From Streptomyces massasporeus (lineage in GTDB: Bacteria; Actinomycetota; Actinomycetes; Streptomycetales; Streptomycetaceae), in the NCBI RefSeq assembly GCF_014648995.1, contig NZ_BMSE01000003.1, positions 372,001 to 436,000 on the forward strand: a stretch of 64,000 nucleotides of DNA, written 5' to 3'. Below are positions 9,293-17,510 of the stretch, piece after piece. The notes below the pieces were generated by a model. It ran no database searches and was not told the origin of the DNA. It saw only the letters and a list, made by a program, of their open reading frames with translations. A program made the position numbers and the translations under genes. Position 1 is the stretch's first letter. Each line of letters starts with the position of its first letter.

Positions 9293-9895
9293 ATGGCGGG
9301 TTTCCGGAGTCTGGCGAGACAGGTCCGCGATCCGCGGTGCGATCTGGCCTTGCGGCGTTATTCGCTGCGCAAGTGCCTTGAGAGGTTCGCGCCTTACGGA
9401 CACAGGGCGACCTGGGACCACCTCTGCTCCCGGGCGGGGTTCGGTCCCGAGGACCGCTCCCCCGATCCGGTGCGGCTCGTGGCCGCACTGGACGAACTGG
9501 AGGAGGCGCGGGCGGTCTGGCTGGCCTATGAGGTCGAGTTCGCCGAGCGCCGCAAGAAGGAGAAGCACGACGGGCTGCGCAGGCCGGGCAGCGTGGACGA
9601 CTGGCACCGGCTGACCTGGGGCGGCTTCGGTGTGGCGTGGTGCGACGATCCGGCGGTCCATCCCCGTGAACCGCTGGCCGAGGTGCTGCGCCGGCTGATC
9701 GCCGCGCTGGAGCGCGAGCCGGGCTCGGAGTGCCCGGTGTGCGACGGGCAGCGGCTGGTGTGGAGGTACGACCTGGACCACGAACCCTCGTCCGGTCCGG
9801 TCTGCACGGACTGCGGAATCCTGGTGCCGCGCCCCGTGCTCACGCCCGAGTCGCTGGCGTACGCCCGGCGGACGAGGCTGTTGGTGTCGGCTTGA
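9293..9895 (+). CDS. Conserved hypothetical protein with C-terminal zinc ribbon
   Basis: A 200-residue protein I do not recognise by function. The first 145 residues are rich in Arg, Glu and Trp and predicted helical. Near the end is CPVCDG, 20 residues, then CTDCGI, a four-cysteine zinc-ribbon pattern typical of nucleic-acid or protein-binding modules. The start has ACGGAGGTG upstream. It is divergent from the penicillin-acylase gene (263 bp gap, no other gene seen there) and precedes the BKACE gene by about 75 bp, so the two may be co-transcribed. Confidence 0.75.
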   Translation: MAGFRSLARQVRDPRCDLALRRYSLRKCLERFAPYGHRATWDHLCSRAGFGPEDRSPDPVRLVAALDELEEARAVWLAYEVEFAERRKKEKHDGLRRPGSVDDWHRLTWGGFGVAWCDDPAVHPREPLAEVLRRLIAALEREPGSECPVCDGQRLVWRYDLDHEPSSGPVCTDCGILVPRPVLTPESLAYARRTRLLVSA

Positions 9896-9970
9896 CGGAT
9901 GCGGGTGCGCGGGGGGTGCGCCGGGGATGCCGCACCCCCAATGTCGGTGGTGACTGGCACCATCGACACC

Positions 9971-10738
9971 ATGATGCAGGTGTGCCTGAACGGTTCACGG
10001 ACGGCCGCTGACGGTGCGGCCGTGCCGCTGACACCCGAGTCGATCGCCGACTCGGCCGCCGAGGCCGTCGCCGCCGGAGCGACGGACATCCATGTCCACC
10101 CCAAGACGCCCTGCGGACAGGACACGTTGTCGCCGCGGGTGCTCGCGCCGGTGCTGTCGGCGATCCGGGAGCGGGTGCCGGTACCGGTGGGCGTGACCAC
10201 GGGCGCGTGGGCCGAACCCGACCCCGCCGCCCGGCTGCGGCGGATCCGCGACTGGACCGTGCTGCCCGACCACGCCTCGGTCAACTGGCACGAGCCGGGG
10301 GCGGAGGAGACGGCCGCGCTGCTCATGGAGCTCGGGGTGGGTGTGGAGGCCGGCATCTGGTCGGGCACGGACGGAGCCGAGAGGTTCGCGGTCTCACCGC
10401 TCGGGCCGAAGGTCCTGAGGGCCCTGGCGGAGGTGACCGACACGGACCCCTCGGCCGCCGCGTCCTCCGCGCGGGCGCTGCTGTCCGCGATCGGGACGGC
10501 GCACGGACGCCCGGTGCTGCTGCACGGCGAGGACGGGGGCGCCTGGCCGGTGCTGCGGCTCGCGGGCCGGCTGGGCCTGGCCACGCGGATCGGGCTGGAG
10601 GACGTCCTGGTCCTGCCGGACGGGGAACGTGCGGGGTCGAACGCGCACCTGGTCGCGGCCGGGCTGGCGGAGTACGGAGCGAGCCGGGCGGGCGTTACCC
10701 GCGACCGCCCCGGTCGACCATCAGGCGGGAACCCGTGA
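9971..10738 (+). CDS. BKACE family (DUF849) beta-keto acid cleavage enzyme
   Basis: TIM-barrel enzyme of 255 residues of the BKACE family, which condenses a beta-keto acid with acetyl-CoA and splits it to acetoacetate and a new acyl-CoA. The N-terminal CLNGSRT and the metal motif IHVHPKT (HxH) are present, then [14 protein letters not shown] and a C-terminal [13 protein letters not shown], as in family members. I prefer ATG 9971 because family proteins begin just before VCLNG; ATG 9941 is possible. The 3' end overlaps soxR by 44 bp in a convergent arrangement. The substrate is unknown; it is somewhat shorter than typical members (about 270-300). Confidence 0.8.
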   Translation: MMQVCLNGSRTAADGAAVPLTPESIADSAAEAVAAGATDIHVHPKTPCGQDTLSPRVLAPVLSAIRERVPVPVGVTTGAWAEPDPAARLRRIRDWTVLPDHASVNWHEPGAEETAALLMELGVGVEAGIWSGTDGAERFAVSPLGPKVLRALAEVTDTDPSAAASSARALLSAIGTAHGRPVLLHGEDGGAWPVLRLAGRLGLATRIGLEDVLVLPDGERAGSNAHLVAAGLAEYGASRAGVTRDRPGRPSGGNP

Positions 10739-11162
10739 GGCGTTCACCGAAGACGTCGTCGGGGTTGGACAGGACGCAGGATTCGAGGGAGAGGCAGCCG
10801 CAGCCGATGCAGTCGGCTAGGTGATCCCGCAGCCGGTTCAGCTGGTTGATGCGCTCTTCCAGTTCGGTGCGCCAGACTTCGGAGAGGTGCGCCCAGTCCT
10901 CCCGGGTGGGCGTGCGCTCCTCGGGGAGTTCCGCGAGCGCTTCACGGATCGTCGCCAGGGGGATGCCGACCCGTTGCGCGGCCCGGATGAAGGCGACCCG
11001 GCGGAGCGTGTCACGCGAGTAGCGGCGCTGGTTGCCCGAGGTCCGGCGACTGCCGATCAGGCCCTTGGACTCGTAGAAGTGCAGGGCCGAGACGGCTGCG
11101 CCGCTGCGCGCCGCGAGCTGGCCGACCGTGAGCTCATGGATCTTCTCTGGAATCTGGGGCAC
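10695..11162 (-). CDS. soxR: Redox-sensitive MerR-family regulator SoxR
   Basis: SoxR of 155 residues. The MerR HTH ([20 protein letters not shown]) is followed by the dimerisation helix and the [2Fe-2S] ligand set [12 protein letters not shown] (CX2CXCX5C), which is diagnostic. In Streptomyces SoxR senses redox-active metabolites such as actinorhodin-type quinones and activates efflux and oxidoreductase genes elsewhere. The GTG at 11162 is preceded by GAGGGG; the length equals E. coli SoxR. I see no SoxR box next to it in this window. It is divergent from the MaoC gene. Confidence 0.95.
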   Translation of the reverse strand: MPQIPEKIHELTVGQLAARSGAAVSALHFYESKGLIGSRRTSGNQRRYSRDTLRRVAFIRAAQRVGIPLATIREALAELPEERTPTREDWAHLSEVWRTELEERINQLNRLRDHLADCIGCGCLSLESCVLSNPDDVFGERLTGSRLMVDRGGRG

Positions 11163-11184
11163 CCCTCGAACCCTACCGAGTCCG

Positions 11185-11227
11185 TTGACACAGCCCCCAC
11201 GGCCGACCATGCTAAGCAGTCGCTTAG
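11185..11227 (+). promoter_or_regulatory. Promoter and TetR-type operator for the MaoC gene
   Basis: TTGACA at 11185-11190 and CATGCT at 11208-11213, 17 bases apart, form a good -35/-10 pair. The perfect dyad CTAAGC-AGTC-GCTTAG at 11212-11227 covers the -10 end and start point, where a repressor would block transcription. A related dyad lies before the TetR gene (12433-12448). Confidence 0.6.
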
Positions 11228-11271
11228 AGATTGAGCGCGCAGACCCCCTGCACACGAGAGGCCTGGAAGAC

Positions 11272-11733
11272 ATGGCAGAGCCGAGGATCTTCACGTCCGT
11301 CGACGACCTGAAGTCGGCGGTGGGCGAACAACTGGGGTACACCGACTGGCTCGACATCGACCAGAAGCGGATCGACCTCTTCGCGGAGGCCACCGGCGAC
11401 CACCAGTGGATCCACGTCGACCCGGAGAAGGCCGCCGCCGGCCCCTTCGGCACCACGATCGCGCACGGCTATCTGACCCTGTCGCTGCTGCCCCTCTTCG
11501 GGCCGCAGCTGATCGCCGTCGAGGGCGTGAAGATGGGCGTCAACTACGGCACGAACAAGGTGCGTTTCCCCGCCCCGGTCCCCGTGAACTCCCGTCTGCG
11601 CGCCACCGCGACGATCAGCGCCGTCGACGAGGTGCCGGGCGGCGTCCAGGTGGCCGTCGCCTTCAGCGTCGAGCGCGAGGGCGGCGACAAGCCGGTCTGC
11701 GTCGCCGAGTCCGTGGCGCGCTACTACCTCTGA
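11272..11733 (+). CDS. MaoC-like (R)-specific enoyl-CoA hydratase
   Basis: Hot-dog-fold hydratase of 153 residues. The signature [15 protein letters not shown] followed by [16 protein letters not shown] holds the Asp/His catalytic pair. Family members add water to trans-2-enoyl-CoA in fatty-acid or alkyl-chain breakdown. The ATG at 11272 has a purine-rich GGAAGA upstream. It converges on the TetR gene 18 bp downstream and both have a matching palindrome upstream, so this TetR very likely regulates it. Confidence 0.92.
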   Translation: MAEPRIFTSVDDLKSAVGEQLGYTDWLDIDQKRIDLFAEATGDHQWIHVDPEKAAAGPFGTTIAHGYLTLSLLPLFGPQLIAVEGVKMGVNYGTNKVRFPAPVPVNSRLRATATISAVDEVPGGVQVAVAFSVEREGGDKPVCVAESVARYYL

Positions 11734-11751
11734 GGCTTCGGCTCCCGGACC

Positions 11752-12387
11752 TCAGGCCGCCGCACCCCGGGCCCCGACCATCCGCAGTACGAGGTCGGCG
11801 TACAACTCGCCGACCTGCTCCGGCGTCCGGGGCCCGTCGACGTTGAACCACCGCGCCACGTCGATGCAGAGGGACAGCACGGCCAGCGTCGTACCGTGCA
11901 CGTCGATGACCTCGAACTCGCCCGAGCGCGTGCCCTCCTCGATGATCCCGCGCACCTCGCCGTCGACCTGGCGCCGGAGCGCGAGGATCTCGGCGCGGGC
12001 GTCGGGCCCGAGCGATTCGAGTTCGTACTGCACGACCCGCGCGGTGGTGCGCCCGCCCGCGTGCCAGCGCACGAAGGAGCTCACCGCGTCGGCGAGCCGC
12101 TCGGTGGGGCTGCCCTCGCGCCGGGACGCCGTCCGCAGGATCTCCAGGGCCTTCTCGTGCCCGATCCTGCTGATGCGGTGCAGCAGCTCTTCCTTGGTCT
12201 TGTAGTGGATGTAGAGCGCCGCCGGGCTCATCCCGGCTCGGCCCGCGATGTCGCGGGTCGTCGTGGCGTGGTAGCCACGCTCGGCGAAGGCCTCCACCGC
12301 GGCGACCAGCAGCCGCCGCGCCGCGTCGGGCGTGACCTCGCCCCACGCCTGCGCCTCGCCGCCGGCCGTCTCCTCCGCCGTACTCAT
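11752..12387 (-). CDS. TetR family transcriptional regulator
   Basis: Repressor-type protein of 211 residues with the HTH at about 30-75 (EAFAERGYHATTTRDIAGRA then GMSPAALYIHYKTKEELL) and a helical C-terminal half resembling TetR proteins of lipid catabolism. It is convergent with the MaoC hydratase. The imperfect dyad at 12433-12448 sits about 50 bp upstream of its start and resembles the perfect dyad before maoC, which supports control of both genes by this protein. Confidence 0.9.
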   Translation of the reverse strand: MSTAEETAGGEAQAWGEVTPDAARRLLVAAVEAFAERGYHATTTRDIAGRAGMSPAALYIHYKTKEELLHRISRIGHEKALEILRTASRREGSPTERLADAVSSFVRWHAGGRTTARVVQYELESLGPDARAEILALRRQVDGEVRGIIEEGTRSGEFEVIDVHGTTLAVLSLCIDVARWFNVDGPRTPEQVGELYADLVLRMVGARGAAA

Positions 12388-12432
12388 CGCTCGCCCCTCT
12401 CCACTGGCAGGAGCAACACCATACCGCCGAAG

Positions 12433-12448
12433 GTGAGCGAGCGCTTAG
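12433..12448. promoter_or_regulatory. Imperfect operator upstream of the TetR gene
   Basis: The plus strand reads GTGAGC-GAGC-GCTTAG. One arm equals that of the maoC dyad (CTAAGC/GCTTAG) with the same 4-base spacer, and the other is degenerate. This is a likely weaker autoregulatory site. Confidence 0.45.
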
Positions 12449-12457
12449 TGTGGCCGC

Positions 12458-12709
12458 TCAGCGCTTCTCGTAGGGGGCGTACGAGGGGGCCGCCCCTGCG
12501 CTCTCCTGCCGGTCCCGGATCACCTTGGAGAGAGTGAAGGCCGAGGTGACCAGGTACAGGACGGCGATGGCGAGGAAGGCCCGCACCCAGGCGTCGGCGC
12601 TCAGCTGGTAGATGCCGATGGCGGTGGCCGCCATGGCGACGGCGAAGGAGGCGACGGCCTGGCCGTAGAAGGCGGCCGTGTTCTGCTGCTTGCCCGGTGT
12701 GTCACTCAT
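12458..12709 (-). CDS. YiaA/YiaB family small inner-membrane protein
   Basis: An 83-residue membrane protein with two predicted helices (AAFYGQAVASFAVAMAATAIG and AFLAIAVLYLVTSAFTLSKVI) and a charged tail RDRQES. The arrangement and the FYGQAVASF start match the YiaAB domain, whose function is unknown. I took ATG 12709; ATG 12721 is possible and neither has a convincing ribosome binding site. It lies just upstream of, and in the same direction as, the TetR gene. Confidence 0.75.
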   Translation of the reverse strand: MSDTPGKQQNTAAFYGQAVASFAVAMAATAIGIYQLSADAWVRAFLAIAVLYLVTSAFTLSKVIRDRQESAGAAPSYAPYEKR

Positions 12710-12931
12710 GGGGGAAAGCATCGGCGGACGTGGCCCGCGCCACATCCGCCGTGGTACTCAGACGGGTACTCAGCTTGTTCTTCACGGTCCGCTCCGGTCG
12801 CGTTCGGCGGTGATCCCGGAGCGCCTGGCCGTCACACCCGCGTCGGCCGTGGGTGTTCAGGTCGGACACGACTCGATTGCGGCCTGGTGAACCGCAGTGC
12901 GGGGCACGGCTCGGCCTTCGAAACTGTGGTC

Positions 12932-13381
12932 ATGAACGTCGAGCCGAGCCCGCACTCACCGACGCCCCGGTGCCGCCCCGGCGGGCCTTCGGTTTCGCGA
13001 GGCGACGGGTTCGCGGGGGGCTGCGTCAGTCTGATCGTGCTGCTCATCGAAATCCCGGTCGCCATCCTGCTGGGGCTGTCGTTGAGCGTCCGTGGATGGG
13101 GCCGCGCCGATGAGCGATCCGGGGCACCCGCGATGGACTGGGTACCTGTCCTCTGGCTCGGCGGGTTCACACTGGGGGTCCTCGTGGTCGCCGCGGTCTT
13201 CCTGCGCACGGCACACCCCTACGCGGGAGCGGTCCAACTGCTCATCGCAGCCATGGCGCTGCTCTTCACGATCACGGCCTGGCACGCGGAGTACGAGCGC
13301 GCCCACCCGGCACCGCTGCCGACTTGCCCGACGAGGGCCGGGACGCCCTGCGCCCCACCGGACCCCGTGACCGACCGGTAG
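12932..13381 (+). CDS. Hypothetical membrane protein with three predicted helices
   Basis: A 149-residue protein I cannot assign. After a Pro/Arg-rich N-terminus there are helices around CVSLIVLLIEIPVAILLGLS, VPVLWLGGFTLGVLVVAAVF and VQLLIAAMALLFTITAW, then a short Pro/Cys-rich tail. Codon use is typical of the neighbourhood. I preferred ATG 12932 to the upstream ATG at 12887 because the earlier residues have no membrane or RBS support. It converges on the acyl-CoA dehydrogenase gene. Confidence 0.6.
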   Translation: MNVEPSPHSPTPRCRPGGPSVSRGDGFAGGCVSLIVLLIEIPVAILLGLSLSVRGWGRADERSGAPAMDWVPVLWLGGFTLGVLVVAAVFLRTAHPYAGAVQLLIAAMALLFTITAWHAEYERAHPAPLPTCPTRAGTPCAPPDPVTDR

Positions 13382-13428
13382 GGCCGGCGGCTGGGGCACC
13401 GCGGCACGAGGCGGACGGCGACGGCGGC

Positions 13429-14583
13429 TCAGAAGGCCGAAACCCCCGTCAGTGCCCGCCCGATGACCAGCTTCTGGATCTGGCTCGTGCCCTCGTAGAG
13501 GGTCATCACCCGGGCGTCCCGCAGCAGCTTGCCCGCCGGGTACTCGTCGATGTAGCCGTAGCCGCCGAAGACCTGGAGCGCGTTGTTCGCGGCGCGGACG
13601 GCGGCCTCCGAGGCGAACAGCTTGGCCTTGGACGACTCCACGGCGAACGGCTGCCCCCGGTCGATCAGGTCGGCGACCCGCCAGGTGAGCAGGCGGGCGG
13701 CGTCGACGTCGAGGGCGATGTCGCTGAGCAGCTCCTGGACGAGCTGGTGGTGGGCGATGGTCCTGCCGAACTGCTCGCGCTCCCCCGCGTACCGCACGGC
13801 CACGTCCAGGGCGGCCTGGGCTATGCCCACGCAGCCCGCCGCGACCGACATCCGGCCCTTCGCGAGGGCCGACATGGCGATCGAGAAGCCCTTGCCCTCC
13901 TCCCCCAGCAGGGCGGAGGCCGGTACGCGCACGTCCTCCAGGACGAGTTCGGCGGTGGCCTGGCCGCGCAGCCCGAGCTTGCCGTGGATGGTGCGGCGGG
14001 TCAGGCCGGGCGTGTCGGTGGGGACGAGGAAGGCGGAGACGCCCTTGTGGCCGGGGGCGTCCGTGGAGCGGGCGAAGAGCAGGACGACGTCGGCCCAGGT
14101 GCCGTTGGTGATGAACATCTTGGTGCCGCCCAGGACGTAGTCGTCACCGTCCCGTACCGCCCGGGTCGCGAGACTGCCCGCGTCCGAGCCCGTGCCCGGC
14201 TCGGTCAGGCCGAAGCAGCCGACCGACGCGCCGGACGTCAGCCCGGGCAGCCAGCGGCGCTTCTGCTCCTCGCTCCCGTAGGCGGCGACGGTCTTGGCGA
14301 CCAGCCCGAGGGAGACCGAGACGATGCCGCGCACCGATGAGTCGCCGCGGCCCAGCTCCTCCGTGACCAGGCAGTACGCGAGGTGATCGCCGCCGGAGCC
14401 GCCGTACTCCTCGTCGATCGTCAGGCCCAGGAAGCCGACCTCGCCGAGCTTCTTCACGATCGCCCGGTCGACCTCCTCGGCGCGGTCCCACGCGACGACG
14501 TGCGGGGTGATCTCGCGCTCCACGAAGTCCCGCGCGAGCTGCCGGGCCGCGCTCTGCTCCTCACTGAGCTCCAGATTCACCAC
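13429..14583 (-). CDS. Acyl-CoA dehydrogenase
   Basis: FAD-dependent acyl-CoA dehydrogenase of 384 residues that makes the alpha-beta double bond in beta-oxidation-type pathways. The signature CFGLTEPGTGSDAGS is in the middle domain. FGGYGYIDEYPAGKLLRDAR and LYEGTSQIQKLVIGR, with the catalytic-base Glu in YEGT, lie near the C-terminus. The start is one of two adjacent GTG codons (14583 or 14580) after GGGGTGA. It is divergent from a TetR gene with the palindrome 14612-14630 between them, the usual arrangement for repressor-controlled acyl-CoA dehydrogenases. Confidence 0.95.
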   Translation of the reverse strand: MVNLELSEEQSAARQLARDFVEREITPHVVAWDRAEEVDRAIVKKLGEVGFLGLTIDEEYGGSGGDHLAYCLVTEELGRGDSSVRGIVSVSLGLVAKTVAAYGSEEQKRRWLPGLTSGASVGCFGLTEPGTGSDAGSLATRAVRDGDDYVLGGTKMFITNGTWADVVLLFARSTDAPGHKGVSAFLVPTDTPGLTRRTIHGKLGLRGQATAELVLEDVRVPASALLGEEGKGFSIAMSALAKGRMSVAAGCVGIAQAALDVAVRYAGEREQFGRTIAHHQLVQELLSDIALDVDAARLLTWRVADLIDRGQPFAVESSKAKLFASEAAVRAANNALQVFGGYGYIDEYPAGKLLRDARVMTLYEGTSQIQKLVIGRALTGVSAF

Positions 14584-14611
14584 AGGTCACCCCATTGAAA
14601 GCCGTACCTTT

Positions 14612-14630
14612 AAATTAGCACTGCTAGTTT
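14612..14630. promoter_or_regulatory. TetR operator between acyl-CoA dehydrogenase and tetR
   Basis: AAATTAGCA-C-TGCTAGTTT, a 19-bp dyad with 8 of 9 arm positions paired, sits in the 73-bp divergent gap. Its minus strand (AAACTAGCAGTGCTAATTT) closely matches the site at 21681-21699 before the aldehyde dehydrogenase operon. Confidence 0.7.
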
Positions 14631-14656
14631 TGCCGTGCAGCCCTACTATGTGCGCC

Positions 14657-15298
14657 ATGGCCCGACCGCGCAAGCCCTTGCTCAGCACCGACCGGATCGT
14701 CGAGACGGCCCGCGCGCTCGTGGACGCGGAGGGTCTGGCCGCCGTCTCCACGCGGCGGCTCGCCGCCGAACTGGGCGTCAGCGGGCCCTCGCTGTACAAC
14801 CACTTCCGCACCAAGGACGAGATCCTGGAGGCGGTCGCCGACTCCGTGAGCGGCCAGGTGGACCTGTCGATGTTCCAGGACGGCCGGGACTGGCGGACCG
14901 CGCTGCACGACTGGGCCGTCTCCTACCGGGCCGCCCTGCGCGACCACCCGAACATCGTGCCGGTGCTGGCCCGCGGTCCCGGCCGCCGCCCGGCCGGACT
15001 GCGCCTCGCGGACGCCGTCTACGGCGCGATGGTCGCCGCGGGCTGGCCGCCGGCGCAGGCCACGTCCATCGGCGCGCTGATGCGGTACTTCGTGATGGGC
15101 TCCGCGCTCGGATCCTTCGCCGGGGGTTTCGTGGACGACGCGAGCGCCTACGACCCCGCCGACTACCCCCATCTCCAGCAGGCCCATCTCCTCGCCGAGC
15201 AGCAGGAGAAGATCGACGAGCGCGCCTTCGAGACCGGGCTGACGGCCCTGCTCGACGGGCTGGCGCGGCAGTACGAGCAGGTGCGGCGCACGGCGTAG
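14657..15298 (+). CDS. TetR family transcriptional regulator (TetR_C-type)
   Basis: A 213-residue repressor with the HTH ETARALVDAEGLAAVSTRRL then AAELGVSGPSLYNHFRTKDE, and a C-terminal domain like those of classical TetR/TetR_C proteins. I chose ATG 14657 (MARPRKPLLS); ATG 14648 is in frame nine bases earlier. It is divergently transcribed from the acyl-CoA dehydrogenase and should act at the shared palindrome. The look-alike palindrome before the ALDH-ADH operon suggests a second target. Confidence 0.9.
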   Translation: MARPRKPLLSTDRIVETARALVDAEGLAAVSTRRLAAELGVSGPSLYNHFRTKDEILEAVADSVSGQVDLSMFQDGRDWRTALHDWAVSYRAALRDHPNIVPVLARGPGRRPAGLRLADAVYGAMVAAGWPPAQATSIGALMRYFVMGSALGSFAGGFVDDASAYDPADYPHLQQAHLLAEQQEKIDERAFETGLTALLDGLARQYEQVRRTA

Positions 15299-15306
15299 GG
15301 CCACGC

Positions 15307-15340
15307 CACGGACACTTCGGCGGTGGCCGAACCGTCCGTG
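15307..15340. promoter_or_regulatory. ArsR-type operator upstream of the ArsR gene
   Basis: A 34-bp dyad with 14-base arms (CACGGACACTTCGG and CCGAACCGTCCGTG, 12 of 14 paired) around CGGTGG, ending 15 bp before the start codon. This is a typical position for autorepression by the ArsR-family product. Confidence 0.6.
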
Positions 15341-15355
15341 TTCCATGCTGGGGGC

Positions 15356-16066
15356 ATGACGACGAGGGACCCGCAGGCGACGGCCCTGGCACGGCTCGCC
15401 GCGCTGTTCGCCGACGAGACCCGGGCCGCGTGTCTGCTGGCGCTGCTGGACGGGCGGGCCTGGACCGCGAGCGAGCTGGCACGGCACGCGGGCGTGGCCG
15501 CGTCGACGCTGAGCGAGCATCTGGGCCGGCTCGTCGCGGGCGGGCTGCTCGCCGAGGAGCGCCAGGGCCGCCACCGGTACGTCCGGCTGGCCGACACCCG
15601 CGTCGCCCAGTTGGTGGAGGACCTGGCCGCCCAGGTCTCTCCGGGCGCGGCCGTACGGCCGCGGAATCTTCGGGAGTCGAGCGCCGGCTCGGCGATGGCC
15701 CGGGGCCGCACCTGCTACGACCATCTCGCCGGGCGGCTCGGCATCGCGGTCACCGACGCGCTGACGGCACGCGGGCTGCTGGAGCAGGAGACGGGGTTCG
15801 CGCTCACCGACGCCGGGCTGGCGTGGTTCGCGTCGGCCGGGATCGGCCTGGAGCGGCGGGGCCGTCGTCCCCTGGCCCGGGCCTGTCTCGACTGGACCGA
15901 ACGCCGCCCTCACCTGGCGGGCGTCGCGGGCGCGGCCCTGTGCCGGCACGCCCTGGACACGGGCTGGTGCGTGCGCATCGGCTCGGAGCGGGCCGTGAAG
16001 GTGACGGCGGCCGGTGAACGGGCCCTGTGGGATCTGCTGGGGGTGGAGGCGGTGGCGTTGCGATAG
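15356..16066 (+). CDS. ArsR family winged-helix regulator with C-terminal extension
   Basis: A 236-residue regulator. Residues 10-95 form an ArsR winged helix (LFADETRAACLLALLDGRAW, ASELARHAGVAASTLSEHL, then the wing RQGRHRYVRL). The C-terminal half (TCYDHLAGRLGIAVTDALTA and onward, ending ALWDLLGVEA) is a conserved addition seen in actinobacterial ArsR proteins paired with exporters. No obvious metal-binding CxC motif is seen in the alpha-3 or alpha-5 positions, so a small organic ligand is more likely than a metal. It precedes the EamA exporter in the same direction. Confidence 0.85.
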   Translation: MTTRDPQATALARLAALFADETRAACLLALLDGRAWTASELARHAGVAASTLSEHLGRLVAGGLLAEERQGRHRYVRLADTRVAQLVEDLAAQVSPGAAVRPRNLRESSAGSAMARGRTCYDHLAGRLGIAVTDALTARGLLEQETGFALTDAGLAWFASAGIGLERRGRRPLARACLDWTERRPHLAGVAGAALCRHALDTGWCVRIGSERAVKVTAAGERALWDLLGVEAVALR

Positions 16067-16081
16067 CCCCGCACGGCTCCG

Positions 16082-16538
16082 GGTCCGACCCGGCGCCATG
16101 CCCTCCTCTGGCCCGGCACCACGCCCCTCCGGCCCGGCACGACAACCCGACCGACCCGGCATGACGCCCCCTCTGGCCCGACAGCACGCCCCTCCGGCCC
16201 GGCATGACAACCCGACCGACCCGGCACGACGCCGCTTCCGGCCCGGCACGACGCCCCCTCTGGCCCGGCACCACGCCTCTTGGACCACGCACGGCGCCCC
16301 GGCGAACCCCGGCACCGCTCCCCGCCGCGCAGGGCTCTGCAACCCCCGGCACCACGCCCTCCGACCACCCGCAGAACCCCGATCAGCCCCGGCACCACGC
16401 CCTCCGACCACACACAGCACCCCGACCTGCCCCGGCACGGCAACCCCTCCGACCGCCCCGGCGGCTTTCCGGCCGCGGCTGGTGCACCGTCCGAAATCCG
16501 CGAGCTTCCGGCCCCCTCCCCCTCCTAGCCTCTGGAGC
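16082..16538. repeat. Degenerate C-rich tandem repeat tract between ArsR and EamA genes
   Basis: The gap holds about ten diverged units of 21-23 bp built on GGCCCGGCACCACGCCCCTC (16082-16300), then longer units of about 42-65 bp around CCCCGGCACCACGCCCTCCG (16340-16460). The plus strand is almost free of G runs. I see no convincing gene; any reading frame across it encodes low-complexity Pro/Ala/Thr-rich sequence. It must contain the EamA promoter unless transcription reads through from arsR. Confidence 0.8.
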
Positions 16539-17510
16539 ATGATGTCGAACACCTCCCCGTCCCCTCCCGCCCGGCGGGCGGAGCTGCTGGCCGCCGGTGC
16601 GGCCGCGGTCACCGTCGTGCTGTGGGCCTCCGCCTTCGTCTCGATCCGCAGCGCTGGTGACGCGTACTCGCCGGGTGCGCTGGCGCTCGGGCGGCTGCTG
16701 GCCGGGGCGCTGACGCTGGGGGTGATCTGCCTGTTGCGGCGGGAGGGGCTGCCGCCGCGCTCGGCCTGGCGCGGCATCGCGATATCGGGGCTGCTGTGGT
16801 TCGGCTTCTACATGGTCGCCCTCAACTGGGGCGAGCAGCAGGTCGACGCGGGTACGGCCGCCCTGGTCGTGAACACCGGGCCGATCCTCATCGCCCTGCT
16901 CGGGGCCCGGCTGCTCGGCGACCCGATGCCGCCGCGGCTGCTGGCGGGGATGGCGGTGTCGTTCGCCGGTGCCGTGACGGTGGGTCTGTCGATGTCGGGC
17001 GAGGGCGGTTCCTCGGTGCTCGGGGTGGTGCTGTGCCTCCTGGCGGCGATCGCGTACGCCGGTGGTGTCGTGGCGCAGAAGCCGGCACTGGGCACGGCGA
17101 GCCCGCTGCAGGTGACGACGTTCGGCTGCCTGGTCGGCGCGGTGCTGTGCCTGCCGTTCGCGGGGCAGCTCGTCCAGGAGGCCGCGTCGGCGCCCGCCTC
17201 GGCGACGCTCAACATGGTCTACCTGGGCGTCTTCCCGACCGCGCTGGCCTTCACGACGTGGGCATACGCCCTGTCCCGCACGACCGCGAGCAAGATGGGC
17301 GCGACGACGTACGCGGCACCCGCGCTGGTCGTCCTGATGTCGTGGCTGTTCCTCGGCGAGGTGCCGGGGGTGCTCACGCTGGTGGGCGGTGTGCTGTGCC
17401 TGGCCGGTGTGGCGGTGTCCCGGTCGAGGTCGCGGGCGGCGGCGCGGGCCGCGGCTCCGGGAGCGGTTCCGGAGCCACGGCCCGAGGAGGCCGAGGACTC
17501 AGCCCGCTGA
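16539..17510 (+). CDS. EamA/DMT family transporter (drug/metabolite exporter)
   Basis: A 323-residue integral membrane protein with ten predicted helices in two EamA repeats (first from VTVVLWASAFVSIRSAG, second from VLGVVLCLLAAIAYAGGVVA). The GEQQVDAGTAALVVNTGPIL and FLGEVPGVLTLVGGVLCLAG blocks are typical of RhaT/YdcZ-like members. Start ATG 16539 has TCTGGAGC upstream. The C-terminal tail is Arg/Ala/Pro-rich and overlaps the end of the convergent MFS gene by 12 bp. Pairing with the upstream ArsR regulator suggests an inducible exporter. Confidence 0.88.
   Translation: MMSNTSPSPPARRAELLAAGAAAVTVVLWASAFVSIRSAGDAYSPGALALGRLLAGALTLGVICLLRREGLPPRSAWRGIAISGLLWFGFYMVALNWGEQQVDAGTAALVVNTGPILIALLGARLLGDPMPPRLLAGMAVSFAGAVTVGLSMSGEGGSSVLGVVLCLLAAIAYAGGVVAQKPALGTASPLQVTTFGCLVGAVLCLPFAGQLVQEAASAPASATLNMVYLGVFPTALAFTTWAYALSRTTASKMGATTYAAPALVVLMSWLFLGEVPGVLTLVGGVLCLAGVAVSRSRSRAAARAAAPGAVPEPRPEEAEDSAR

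Noticed and set aside
16014..16538. Long N-terminal extension of the EamA protein through the repeat tract
   Set aside because: The added residues are low-complexity Pro/Arg/Ala sequence without signal or helix, and ATG 16539 has a ribosome binding site directly before the first membrane helix.
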